In this document: positions 1 through 9,044 of the stretch, one piece after another
Numbering within the stretch: position 1 is the first letter of the stretch
Layout of the letters: every line of letters starts with the position of its first letter
Source: Scytonema hofmannii PCC 7110
GTDB lineage: Bacteria > Cyanobacteriota > Cyanobacteriia > Cyanobacteriales > Nostocaceae
Length of the DNA stretch: 64,000 bases
Reading direction: 5' to 3'
NCBI RefSeq assembly: GCF_000346485.2
Contig: NZ_KQ976354.1
Coordinates: forward strand, 3,529,747 to 3,593,746
Translations under genes and position numbers: made by a program
Notes under the pieces: generated by a model
Database searches by the model: none
What the model saw: only the letters and a program-made list of their open reading frames with translations
What the model was told of the DNA's origin: nothing

Positions 1-1
1 C

Positions 2-3000
2 AATGCCTATGAAGAAGAACGAAAACGCGCCGAAGCACTAGCAGAACTCGATCGCGCCAAAACTACATTTTTCAGTAACGTCAGCCACGAATTTCGCACC
101 CCCTTAACACTGATGCTGAGTCCGTTGGAAGAACTCTCCAACACGCTCGATGAACGCCTACAACCCGATGAGCGGGAACAGCTACAACTCATCCAGCGTA
201 ATGGCTTACGCTTACAAAAGTTAGTTAATACGCTGCTAGATTTCTCTCGCATTGAAGCCGGACGCATTCAAGCCGTGTACGAACCAACCGATCTGGCAGC
301 GTTCACCGCAGAATTAGCGAGTGTGTTTCGCTCGTTGATTGAACGGGCGGGAATGAAGTTGGAGATCGATTGTCCACCTTTGTTGGAACCCGTGTATGTC
401 GATCGCGAAATGTGGGAGAAGATTTTGTTCAATCTGATTTCCAATGCGTTTAAGTTTACGTTTTCTGGCAGTATCACTGTTCGATTACAGCCTGTTGGTT
501 CTTCCGTTGAATTGAGCGTTACAGATACAGGTGTTGGCATTCCTGAAGCTGAATTACCTCGATTATTTGAACGATTTCATCGAGTGAGTGGAACGCGATC
601 GCGCACCTACGAAGGGTCTGGAATTGGACTTGCTTTAGTGCAACAACTCGTCAAACTCCATGGCGGAACGATTCACGTTACAAGTCGGGTGGACTGCGGT
701 ACGACGTTTACAATCGCCCTTCCCTTTGGCTCGGCTCATTTACCCAGCGAACGAATTGGAGCTACTCGCACCCTCACATCAACGGCATTAGGGGCAGAGC
801 CCTATGTGCTCGAAGCATCGCGCTGGCTACCAGAAAGCAATTTTGAAATGCCAATTTTAGATTTTGCATTAGAAGACAACCTCGCTGAATTAAACCCTGT
901 ATTGTTAAACCAAGCCCATCAATCTAAAATCCAAAATCCAAAATCTAAAATCCTTTTGGTTGACGACAATGCCGATATGCGGGATTATGTGAAGCGATTA
1001 TTGAGCCAGTACTGGGACGTAGAAACCGTTAGTGATGGCTTAGAAGCCTTGGACGCCATTGCTCAGCGTCTTCCCGACCTGGTACTGAGTGATGTGATGA
1101 TGCCCAGACTCGATGGATTCGGGTTGCTCCGCGAACTCCGTACCAATTCACGCACCAAAGAAATCTCGATTATTCTGCTATCGGCTCGTGCTGGAGAAGA
1201 GTCACGCATTGAAGGGTTGGAAGCGGGAGCCGATGATTATTTGATCAAGCCCTTTTCTGCCCGTGAATTGTTGGCACGGGTTGAGTCAAATTTGAAACTG
1301 GCGCAATTACGTCAAGCTGCAGCCCAGCAAGAACAGGCATTGCGGGTGGAAGTGCAAGCGGCAAAAGACAGATTGGAAAGCGTTTTAACTCGGATTGCTG
1401 ACCAATTTTTGGCATTTGATCGTGAATGGCGTTACACTTATGTCAATGAACAGGTGACGAAGGTTACTGGAATACCTAAGGAAAATCTCTTAGGCAAGAG
1501 GATTTGGGAAGTGTTCCCCGATACTATAGATAGCCATTTTTACACAGAGGTACATCGCGCTTTAGCGGAGCAAACTCCTGTCCAGTTTGAGTACTTCTAC
1601 CCCAGATGGAATCGCTGGTTTGAGAACCACGTTTATCCATCTGCCAATGGTGTTTCTATGATTGTAACTGAAATTACTGTTCGCAAACAAGCTGAAGCAG
1701 CCTTACGCAAAAGTGAGGAGCGCTTAAAAGTCGCTCAATTGGCTGCCAAAATTGGAGCCTGGGATTGGGACGTAGCGACAGGGAGCGTATTTTGGTCAGA
1801 AGAATACTATACCCTCTATGGAATCGATCTGGCAATTCCATCCACCTATGAGAACTGGTTAGCCAGCGTCTTAGAAGCGGATCGAGCAACTGCCGCTCGC
1901 GCCGTGCGGGAAGCTTTGCAGCAGCGGCGCACATACCTGAGCTTTGAGTTTCGCATCTGTCATCCCACCCAGGGAATCCGATGGTTTGGTTCTCTCAGTC
2001 AAATCTTTTACGATTCCAATGGGAAGCCTAAACGGGCGATTGGGATCTCAATTGATATCACCGATCGCAAAGCAGCAGAAAACGAACGCGAACAATTGCT
2101 TGCTCGCGAAAAAAATGCCCGTCAGCAAGCGGAAACTGCCAACCGGATTAAAGATGAATTCTTGGCAGTATTGTCTCATGAGTTGCGCTCTCCCCTCAAC
2201 CCCATTCTCGGCTGGTCAAAGCTTCTACAAACCGGCAATCTGAACGCAACCAAGACGGCTCAAGCATTAGCAACGATTGAACGCAACGCCAAACTGCAAT
2301 CGGAATTAATCGAAGATTTGCTGGATGTTTCGCGGATTCTGCAAGGCAAACTTAGCCTCAACGTCAGCTCGGTCAACTTAATGGCAATTGTTAGAGATGC
2401 GATCGAGACGGTGCGACTGGCAGCAGAAGCCAAATCAATTGAGATAAAGACACACTTTAGTGCTAAAGTAGGACAGATATTGGGGGACGCGACTCGCTTA
2501 CAGCAAATAATTTGGAATCTGCTCTCGAACGCCGTTAAATTTACACCTGAAGGCGGTTGCGTTACGGTCCAATTAGAACCAGTTGACAACCAAGCGCAAA
2601 TCACCATTGTGGATACGGGTAAGGGGATTCCTACTGATTTTTTACCCTATGTATTTGACTATTTTCGCCAAGCAGACGGTTCAACAACGCGCAAGTTTGG
2701 CGGGTTAGGGTTGGGGCTGGCGATTGTGCGTCACCTTGTCGAACTGCATGGTGGTACGGTTTTGGCAGAGAGCCGGGGTGAAGGACAAGGAGCCACTTTC
2801 ACAGTTAGACTTCCACTCATGCCGATTCAGCCAATGGTCAAACCAGACCTTAATTCATCAGAGCGATCACTCGATTTGAGTGGGGTTAAAGTTTTGGTTG
2901 TGGACGACGAAGCCGACTCAAGGGACTTTATCGTCTTTGTACTGGAGCAAGCCGGTGCAAAAGTGATGACAGCCACAACCGCAGGAGAAGCCTTTGCTGC

Positions 3001-3274
3001 CTTCACTCAATCTCCACCGGACGCGATCTTCAGCGATATTGGTATGCCTGATATGGATGGATATACGTTAATCCAAAAGATTCGAGCGTTGCCGATAGAA
3101 CAAGGTGGGCAAATTCCGGCGATCGCCCTGACTGCTTACGCTGGAGATTTTAATCAGCAACAAGCCCTACAAGCTGGATTTCAACAGCATTTAGCGAAAC
3201 CTGTGGAGCCGGAGGTATTGGTGAGGGCGCTGCGAAAAATTATACCAAAGTTATCTATTAACGCCAGTTTTTAG
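2..3274 (+). CDS. Hybrid sensor histidine kinase / response regulator, 5' end missing
   Basis: The frame is open from the window edge, so the N-terminal sensor lies upstream; 1090 residues are visible. Domain order: HisKA with H-box SHEFRTP (His codon at 86-88), HATPase with N-box ISNAFKF and G-box DTGVGIP, a receiver (VDD, phospho-acceptor in LSDVMMP near 1090), two PAS domains (about 1370-1690 and 1710-2070), a second HisKA (SHELRSP near 2175), a second HATPase, and a terminal receiver (VVDDEAD; SDIGMPDMDG). Two complete kinase cores in one chain imply a multistep cytoplasmic phosphorelay. The linker before the first receiver is encoded by a 7-bp tandem repeat. The last four bases overlap the convergent small gene. 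The stimulus cannot be inferred. Confidence 0.93.
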   Translation, partial: NAYEEERKRAEALAELDRAKTTFFSNVSHEFRTPLTLMLSPLEELSNTLDERLQPDEREQLQLIQRNGLRLQKLVNTLLDFSRIEAGRIQAVYEPTDLAAFTAELASVFRSLIERAGMKLEIDCPPLLEPVYVDREMWEKILFNLISNAFKFTFSGSITVRLQPVGSSVELSVTDTGVGIPEAELPRLFERFHRVSGTRSRTYEGSGIGLALVQQLVKLHGGTIHVTSRVDCGTTFTIALPFGSAHLPSERIGATRTLTSTALGAEPYVLEASRWLPESNFEMPILDFALEDNLAELNPVLLNQAHQSKIQNPKSKILLVDDNADMRDYVKRLLSQYWDVETVSDGLEALDAIAQRLPDLVLSDVMMPRLDGFGLLRELRTNSRTKEISIILLSARAGEESRIEGLEAGADDYLIKPFSARELLARVESNLKLAQLRQAAAQQEQALRVEVQAAKDRLESVLTRIADQFLAFDREWRYTYVNEQVTKVTGIPKENLLGKRIWEVFPDTIDSHFYTEVHRALAEQTPVQFEYFYPRWNRWFENHVYPSANGVSMIVTEITVRKQAEAALRKSEERLKVAQLAAKIGAWDWDVATGSVFWSEEYYTLYGIDLAIPSTYENWLASVLEADRATAARAVREALQQRRTYLSFEFRICHPTQGIRWFGSLSQIFYDSNGKPKRAIGISIDITDRKAAENEREQLLAREKNARQQAETANRIKDEFLAVLSHELRSPLNPILGWSKLLQTGNLNATKTAQALATIERNAKLQSELIEDLLDVSRILQGKLSLNVSSVNLMAIVRDAIETVRLAAEAKSIEIKTHFSAKVGQILGDATRLQQIIWNLLSNAVKFTPEGGCVTVQLEPVDNQAQITIVDTGKGIPTDFLPYVFDYFRQADGSTTRKFGGLGLGLAIVRHLVELHGGTVLAESRGEGQGATFTVRLPLMPIQPMVKPDLNSSERSLDLSGVKVLVVDDEADSRDFIVFVLEQAGAKVMTATTAGEAFAAFTQSPPDAIFSDIGMPDMDGYTLIQKIRALPIEQGGQIPAIALTAYAGDFNQQQALQAGFQQHLAKPVEPEVLVRALRKIIPKLSINASF
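922..952 (+). repeat. Heptamer STRR inside the kinase gene
   Basis: Units of AAATCCA/AAATCTA are repeated about four times in frame and translate to SKIQNPKSKI. They end exactly at the first beta strand of the receiver (KILLVDD). The same heptamer is intergenic at 34275-34315, so this is a mobile or expanding STRR that has entered a linker. Confidence 0.8.
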
Positions 3275-3462
3275 CTTGCTTGTTGACGTTTCAACTCTTG
3301 TATCAATACTTGGCAGCGCTTCATAGCAACTCTAGCCTGTTGTCGGTACTGTTTGGCTTGCTCTCGATCGGTCAGACATAGTTCTGTTGCTTTATGCATC
3401 AATTCAACTGCTTGCCTACTGAGTTCTTTAGCACGAGTCCTTAAGTCTTCAACTGTTTTCAT
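3271..3462 (-). CDS. Small helical protein, 63 aa, unknown function
   Basis: It encodes a charged, Gln/Lys/Arg-rich all-helical peptide (MKTVEDLRTRAKELS...), probably a coiled coil, without Cys clusters or membrane segments. The ATG overlaps the TGA of the reading frame upstream (ATGA), with GGAGG just before it, so the two look translationally coupled. Its stop overlaps the end of the convergent histidine kinase by four bases. No family recognised. The compact coupling supports it being real. Confidence 0.6.
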   Translation of the reverse strand: MKTVEDLRTRAKELSRQAVELMHKATELCLTDREQAKQYRQQARVAMKRCQVLIQELKRQQAS

Positions 3463-3632
3463 TTTTCCTCCAGTTCGGAAATCACAAATTCCAAATTTTC
3501 AGTTTCTTGATAAAGTTTATCTGCTCTACTCTCTAATAAGCTAGCATCTTCAAGATCGTTGTTTTCTAAAGCTTTTTCTGATGCCTCGTATAAATCTTCA
3601 ATGATTTGATGTAATTGTAAGCTTTTAGCAAT
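3459..3632 (-). CDS. Small acidic ORF coupled to the 63-aa gene; start unclear
   Basis: The minus strand is open from a stop at 3636-3638 to a TGA at 3459-3461 and gives an acidic helical peptide (…IIEDLYEASEKALEN…SELEEK). Composition looks coding, and the TGA overlaps the next gene's ATG. No ATG, GTG or TTG is available at the 5' end. The only candidate is ATT at 3630-3632, without a clear Shine-Dalgarno site. Either a rare start is used or the 5' end has been lost. Confidence 0.35.
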   Translation of the reverse strand: MAKSLQLHQIIEDLYEASEKALENNDLEDASLLESRADKLYQETENLEFVISELEEK

Positions 3633-3685
3633 GCGTCAAGTGTTATTTTTTTCAACTCGGTACTACCTCACATTCTACATTCCTG

Positions 3686-3703
3686 GCGGGCGGGGACGCC
3701 CGC
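3686..3703. repeat. GC-rich palindrome
   Basis: GCGGGCG-GGGA-CGCCCGC is a perfect 7-bp stem in an otherwise AT-rich spacer, just beyond the 3' end of the TPR-CHAT gene. It resembles dispersed cyanobacterial palindromes and may also act as a transcript end. Confidence 0.5.
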
Positions 3704-3742
3704 ACCACAAGAAATTTTGGGACATTTTTTTATTTGGCAGTC

Positions 3743-6700
3743 CTAAGAATAAAACTTACCTGATATTGTAAATGCAGCCCAGTAGAAGGGGTGCTCGTAA
3801 AGCTTACTATCGGGTGGCAATTTACCGCTTCTATATAACTCAGTTGCTAAATTTGCTCTAATTGTAGTTCCTTCCCGATCCAATGTATTCAGTGTTTCTT
3901 CATACCACTTTTTCAGTTCTCCAGCTGTCACATTTCTAAGCCATTGTGTTGCTTCTAATAATGCCGTTGCGACTGGTAAATCCCGCATGAGTCTTCGATA
4001 AAACTCGATCATCACTAAAGCACTGGCTGATGATTCTACAGTCCAAAGAGTGCTGACTACATAATCAACTCCCTGGTTTAACAAAGTACTGACTAAACCC
4101 ACATACTCAGTCGTAATCATTGAATTCCCAGTCATTGCTATTTCACAAGCAGAAAGGGTCAACAAATTATATTTTGCAATATTTTTTTGACAAATTTCTT
4201 CTATCGTTAACCTGTCTTCACCTGCTAAGAAGAATTCTGACTCTTGAGGCTGACTGAAATTATCGGTGACATACCCAGTAAAATGAAATATATTATAATC
4301 ACCTGTTAAGGCTTTTTCTACTTGTTTTTTAGTCGCTTGCGAACCTTGAATGCGTTTGCACCAATGAAACATTTGACCGATCGCTTCCGATTCAAGCTTG
4401 GCAAATGCGAGGGCAAAATGATTTGTGCTATCTGAATTTTCAACGCTTAAGATTGGTAGATTTTGAACCCGCCATAGAGGTTGGGATTTCAAAGACAATC
4501 CTACTTGTACGCTGGGCAAATATGTTAGTGTAAAATTAGCTTGTGTTGGCTGTTGAAACTTTTCTAAAGGAGAATAAATCTGAAAAAGAGCATGAAGGGG
4601 AAATCTGTGTAAGTCGCGATGAGGAATGAGTATAAGATGGGTAATGTCTTCCAATTCATCAATAACTGCAGAGATGTTTAGGATGCTTTTTAGTTTTAAT
4701 AATCTCTGTTCCATACTCGCAAGCCAAGAGTGATGGCTTTCATTGCGTGCATCAGGATTTGAATGACGATATGCACGCTCGTGTTGATTCCAATCTTCCA
4801 ACCAATCCTCAAACTCAACTAAACGTTTTATTGCTTCGGGTAAAGGCATTTCTTCAGTCGCCTCTATATTGAGTATGGGTGTAAAAACGGGTATTGGCTC
4901 TGGGGATTTATATTTAATGATAAAAGTTCGTAGGGTACAAGGGCTAATATGCCAGTAAATAATAGCAGTTGTTGAGTTGAGAAGGTCGTGAATCGAACGG
5001 TAAGTCGGTGAAACAATGTCATCTTTCCAGCCAGAAATAAGCCAAGTTATACAAGCATTTTTGTGGTATTCTGCAAGTTCTAGGGCTTGTGCAATCTCAC
5101 CAAACTGTATAGCTATATCAATTGCCAATTGCCAAAAACCTACATTTCTAAGACCTAGCTGTTTTTTATTATCATCTGAACGAGTCGGTTCATTTAAAAA
5201 TTCTTGTAGTAAAGCTATAGCGTATTGATTAAATTCTTGTGCTTCAGATGGTTGTTCTAGTGCTATGTATGTTTTAACTATGTTTTGCACAACTTCTAAA
5301 TGCAATTGAGGAAAATCATCTGCTGTTAAGGTTTTTAGGGAGCGATCGTACTCAATAATAGCTTCTTGCCAGTCAGAACGGGGTACGGTATCTCTTCGCC
5401 CTTTCTCATAATAAGCGTTACCCAGTGCTAAATGTAGTCTACCCCAGCCTTCGGCATGGGTGTATTGTAAAACATATTTCAGCCCTTCTTGATAGCTTGC
5501 TAATTTCCCTTCATATCCACGTGCGTACAAAGAAGGATTTGCTTCTGCTATGTTAGTGGCAATTGTGTGAGAATCATTATGTACTGCACTTCCCGCAGCT
5601 GCACCACGACCAATCCAAGCTTCCCAATAATCAATTTTGATTTCTAACGCACGATCGTAGGAGGCGATCGCTTCTTCAAATTTGCTTATATAAAATAGTG
5701 CGCCAGCGCGGTTATACCAAGCCAGATAAAAGCTGGGGTTAATTTCTACAGCCTTATCATAGGATGCTATGGCATCTTCACGGAGTTCCAAGTTTTCCAA
5801 AGCGACAGCACGGTTAAACCAAGCCAAGTAAAAGTCGGGTTTAATTTCTAGGGCTTGTTCCCAAGATGAAATAGCTTCATCCCAGTTTCCTATACTTGCT
5901 AGGACGACTCCTCTGTCTATCCAAACTTCGTATGCATCGGGTTTCAGTTCTGCTGCTTGGTCATAAGATACAATTGCTTGTTCTTTTTCCCCTAATTTTT
6001 CCCATGCACTTCCTAAGGCATACCATGCATCATAAAAATCTGGTTGAATGACAGTTGCTTGCTCTAAACTGGCAACTGCATCTTGATATCGCTCTAAATT
6101 AGACAGTTCTATACCCCTGTTGTACCAAGCTTCATAAAAATCTGGTTGAATTTCTATAGCTCTATCGTAAGAAGCGATCGCATCATTTCTTCGTTCCCCT
6201 TGAGCGAGTGCAATTCCTCGATAATACCAATGTCCTTGGTCTTCTGGCTGCAACATTAGGGCTTGATCGAAACTTGCAACGGCTTCTGTTTGATATCCTA
6301 ACTTTAGCAATGCAGCGCCTCGGCTCGACCAAGCTTCAGGATAATCGAACTTAATTTCTATAGCTTTGTCGAAGCAAGCGATGGCATCCTCATATTGTCC
6401 TATCTCACCGAAAATTCCACCTCGGTAGTACCAGCATTTATAAAAGTCCGGTTTCAATGCGATGGCGCGATCATAAGATGCGAGTGCTTCAGTAAAATAT
6501 TCTAGGTAAAAAAGAGTCAACCCCCTGTTAAACCAATATTCATGGGAGGTCGGGTTAATTTCAATCGCCTGGTTGTAATATGTAATTGCTTCTGATAAAT
6601 TGCCCGCTTTGGCTGCAGCCAGACCCTGGTAAAACAATGCTTGTGCGCGTTCCTCAGTTAAATACAATTGTTCGTTCTGTAAATTTGTATTAACTGATGA

Positions 6701-7540
6701 TTCAGTGGACTGAATTCCCAGATCGGTAGCCAGTTGCTGTACTAAACCTGTACTTTGCTCCAACCTTACCAACAACTCATCCAGCGTCACCGCTACAGTT
6801 GGCTGCGAAGAATCGTCTTCTGATTTCTCTATCGAAGCTGCTTGTTGGTTTTGCTCCAACCATGCTTGTTCCCCAACGTTGGGGATAGCTTGATAATTAG
6901 TAGTTGTAATTTTTGTATCCGGTCTGGTGAACTCCCACACCAAATCATTTACATTGCTTGTTGGTTTTTGCTGTGTAAAATTTGATGTATCTACCGGGAT
7001 TCTTGTTTCCGCGTGTTGTGTAGAATTATTGTCTAAATGTTTTTCTTGCGAATTGTGTAGGAATTCTTCTATAGGAGTCAGACGAGCTGTGGCGATCGCA
7101 GTTTCGGTATCTTGTCTATCCGTATTCCAGTACGGATTCCCCAAGTTGCGTGTTAATACCCGTATTCCAATATCGTAAGAAAGCTCTCCAATTGTGCCAA
7201 TCCCAAGTTCTCCGAGTTGCACCATCCGTTCTGCTACCTGATTGTTTGGTGCGCTCGAGGTTAAAAGCCGCTCTCCGAAGTCCAACAGCCAATCTATCCA
7301 GCGTTCTAGAGAAATCCGATTTTCCATCCTTTGGAGATACTTGATCGCCCATTGCTGTCCTCTTGCTTGATAGACACCTTCTAGAAGCTGGGTAAACAAA
7401 AATTCCAAATCCGTATCAGTAAGTTCGGGTAGTGGTTGCAGTACTGTCCTCTCCCCTGTTGGTTGAGTAGAACGAATCTGCTTTTCTCCAAAGGGATATT
7501 TGAAAATTTTGTTAAACCATCTTATTAGCCACTTGAGCAT
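3743..7540 (-). CDS. TPR-CHAT protein (caspase-like HEp1/TPR-associated fold)
   Basis: 1265 aa. N-terminal amphipathic segment (1-20); a conserved module at about 38-138 (TDTDLEFLFTQLLEGV…LTRN) shared with the next gene; a Thr/Gln-rich linker; a helical VTLDELL segment; roughly ten TPRs (about 300-700); a C-terminal CHAT protease-like domain. The CHAT Cys is present in TLSACEIA, but the usual HFxGHG reads HFTGYV, so the expected catalytic His is Tyr and cleavage activity is doubtful. CHAT proteins with TPRs often act as effectors in bacterial conflict systems. Neighbour 7831-8532 carries the same N-terminal module, suggesting partners or paralogues. Cytoplasmic, no signal peptide. Confidence 0.88.
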   Translation of the reverse strand: MLKWLIRWFNKIFKYPFGEKQIRSTQPTGERTVLQPLPELTDTDLEFLFTQLLEGVYQARGQQWAIKYLQRMENRISLERWIDWLLDFGERLLTSSAPNNQVAERMVQLGELGIGTIGELSYDIGIRVLTRNLGNPYWNTDRQDTETAIATARLTPIEEFLHNSQEKHLDNNSTQHAETRIPVDTSNFTQQKPTSNVNDLVWEFTRPDTKITTTNYQAIPNVGEQAWLEQNQQAASIEKSEDDSSQPTVAVTLDELLVRLEQSTGLVQQLATDLGIQSTESSVNTNLQNEQLYLTEERAQALFYQGLAAAKAGNLSEAITYYNQAIEINPTSHEYWFNRGLTLFYLEYFTEALASYDRAIALKPDFYKCWYYRGGIFGEIGQYEDAIACFDKAIEIKFDYPEAWSSRGAALLKLGYQTEAVASFDQALMLQPEDQGHWYYRGIALAQGERRNDAIASYDRAIEIQPDFYEAWYNRGIELSNLERYQDAVASLEQATVIQPDFYDAWYALGSAWEKLGEKEQAIVSYDQAAELKPDAYEVWIDRGVVLASIGNWDEAISSWEQALEIKPDFYLAWFNRAVALENLELREDAIASYDKAVEINPSFYLAWYNRAGALFYISKFEEAIASYDRALEIKIDYWEAWIGRGAAAGSAVHNDSHTIATNIAEANPSLYARGYEGKLASYQEGLKYVLQYTHAEGWGRLHLALGNAYYEKGRRDTVPRSDWQEAIIEYDRSLKTLTADDFPQLHLEVVQNIVKTYIALEQPSEAQEFNQYAIALLQEFLNEPTRSDDNKKQLGLRNVGFWQLAIDIAIQFGEIAQALELAEYHKNACITWLISGWKDDIVSPTYRSIHDLLNSTTAIIYWHISPCTLRTFIIKYKSPEPIPVFTPILNIEATEEMPLPEAIKRLVEFEDWLEDWNQHERAYRHSNPDARNESHHSWLASMEQRLLKLKSILNISAVIDELEDITHLILIPHRDLHRFPLHALFQIYSPLEKFQQPTQANFTLTYLPSVQVGLSLKSQPLWRVQNLPILSVENSDSTNHFALAFAKLESEAIGQMFHWCKRIQGSQATKKQVEKALTGDYNIFHFTGYVTDNFSQPQESEFFLAGEDRLTIEEICQKNIAKYNLLTLSACEIAMTGNSMITTEYVGLVSTLLNQGVDYVVSTLWTVESSASALVMIEFYRRLMRDLPVATALLEATQWLRNVTAGELKKWYEETLNTLDREGTTIRANLATELYRSGKLPPDSKLYEHPFYWAAFTISGKFYS

Positions 7541-7830
7541 TTCGGGGACTCTTGGATGTTGTTCATTATAAACTTATAGCGGTGTTAACAGAGTTTTGAG
7601 TTAAGTGAAAAATCATTGAACTTCCATAAATTTTTAGTGTTTTTTTTGCGTGCTAACCAGTATTAGCAGTCTAATACTTCCAGTTACAGCACCACCACGA
7701 GCATACAACATTACGTCATTAAGGGCATAATTCTTGTTAAGAAAGCAACAATTATGTTGTTTTTGTACGATATTGGTGTTGCTCTCTGTCGGATAATGCA
7801 TCAGTTGCTGCCAGGAGGTTTGGTATGAAA

Positions 7831-8532
7831 TTATGCTTCTGCTTGATTTGGATTAGATTGACCCGATGCCTGAAATTGATTTAATAGTTCTTGGATAAGA
7901 ATCTCTGGATCGTCTGTTTGAGTTCCTAATTGCTGGGCAATTTGTTGGCGTAGATTTTCATCCTGTTGTAACATTTCTAGTAGTTGGTCTAGCGTAACAG
8001 ATTGATATTCACCTTCAGGTAAATTTTCTCCTTCCTCAGAAACTTCCTCTTGTTCGCTTAAGGTTTGAGTAGATCCTGCAAAATCTTGGCTAACCGCATC
8101 AAATCCGTCATATTCCCATATTGGCTCGCCGGAGTTGCGCGTTAACAACTTCATGCCAATATCATAAGCAGCATCTCCAACGGCTCCAACTTCTAACTCT
8201 CCTAGTTGTATCATTCGGGAAGCCAATTCGTTGTTAGGTGAAGATGATGCCAGCAATTTCTCCCCAAAGCGTTGTAACCACTCCACCCAACGTTCAGTTG
8301 AAACCCGGTGTTCAATATTATGCAGCCATTTCTGCGCCCACACTTGCCCTCGTGCTTGATGGACACCTTCAATTAGCTGAGTAAAGAGAAATTCCAAGTC
8401 TGTATCTGTTAGGGGTGGAGGTGGCTGTTGTTGAGCATGAGTCTCTACTTCGGCTGGTGTGTGTCTCCCGCCAAATAAGCGTTGAAATAACTTTTTGAGG
8501 AATTGAACTAGCCGATTGAACATCTCCCGCAC
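7831..8532 (-). CDS. Paralogue of the N-terminal part of the TPR-CHAT protein
   Basis: 233 aa. Residues 41-140 match the module at 38-138 of the CHAT protein downstream (LTDTDLEFLFTQL, ARGQxWA, ERWxxWL, SSxPNN, QLGEL, YDIG, LTRN). Residues near 185-215 match its VTLDELL helical segment. Both proteins also begin with a basic amphipathic helix. This gene is therefore the CHAT protein without TPR and CHAT. Same strand, 290 bp upstream. Function unknown; a homotypic adaptor or an antagonist of the CHAT protein is plausible but inferred. Confidence 0.75.
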   Translation of the reverse strand: MREMFNRLVQFLKKLFQRLFGGRHTPAEVETHAQQQPPPPLTDTDLEFLFTQLIEGVHQARGQVWAQKWLHNIEHRVSTERWVEWLQRFGEKLLASSSPNNELASRMIQLGELEVGAVGDAAYDIGMKLLTRNSGEPIWEYDGFDAVSQDFAGSTQTLSEQEEVSEEGENLPEGEYQSVTLDQLLEMLQQDENLRQQIAQQLGTQTDDPEILIQELLNQFQASGQSNPNQAEA

Positions 8533-8682
8533 CCATAAGTGTTGGTGGTTACCCTAAGATTGTAGCGATGTATGGAGAAAGCAGCTACGCATTTATGAAC
8601 TGAACTCCTTACGCTGACTCGTTTAATAACGATATCTCATTTAATAACCACTCTTCCATTTACTCAATGCCCATTTGCCAAC

Positions 8683-8721
8683 TAGGGGGTAGGGAGTAGG
8701 GAGTAGGGGGTAGGGGGTAGA
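8683..8721. repeat. STRR, GGGAGTA/GGGGGTA heptamers
   Basis: About five tandem 7-bp units in the spacer before dnaX. The same unit recurs at 15708, 18176, 34231 and, inverted, at 25941, 31291 and 40569. Confidence 0.8.
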
Positions 8722-8849
8722 GAAAAGAAAATTGACAATTGCTTAACAACCTTCTGCTCAACATACTCCACACATCAAACCTTTCCTAGTGTTGTTATCT
8801 AATGAAAAAGATTTACAGGTTTTTTCTTTTCTGTTTCACAATAATCTGG

Positions 8850-8855
8850 TATAAT
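8850..8855 (+). promoter_or_regulatory. Possible -10 box upstream of dnaX
   Basis: TATAAT lies about 190 bases before the dnaX start in an AT-rich stretch. No good -35 was found 17 bases upstream, so this rests on the hexamer alone. Confidence 0.25.
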
Positions 8856-8913
8856 TGTACTAATATAAGTAAAACTTTTGTGTCCTAACTTGAGTTTATA
8901 CATTTAAAATGTT

Positions 8914-8926
8914 GTGACGGCGTCAC
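8914..8926. promoter_or_regulatory. Perfect palindrome in the dnaX leader
   Basis: GTGACG-G-CGTCAC, 59 bp downstream of the TATAAT and 118 bp before the start codon. It could be an operator or a small RNA hairpin. The half-site spacing does not fit a CRP site (TGTGA N6 TCACA). Confidence 0.3.
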
Positions 8927-9044
8927 GAACCAATCTCCATTGAGAGTGCGGGATAAAGTGGTGCTGTAAATAAATTTGTCCATCCCAAACTCTATTGGGT
9001 GTTATTCGTCTTCATCACAAACAAGACACAGACATTGCAAATTC

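Noticed and set aside
8914-8926. CRP-type site in the dnaX leader
   Set aside because: TGTGA and TCAC are 5 bp apart rather than 6 and the outer bases do not match; kept only as an unassigned palindrome.
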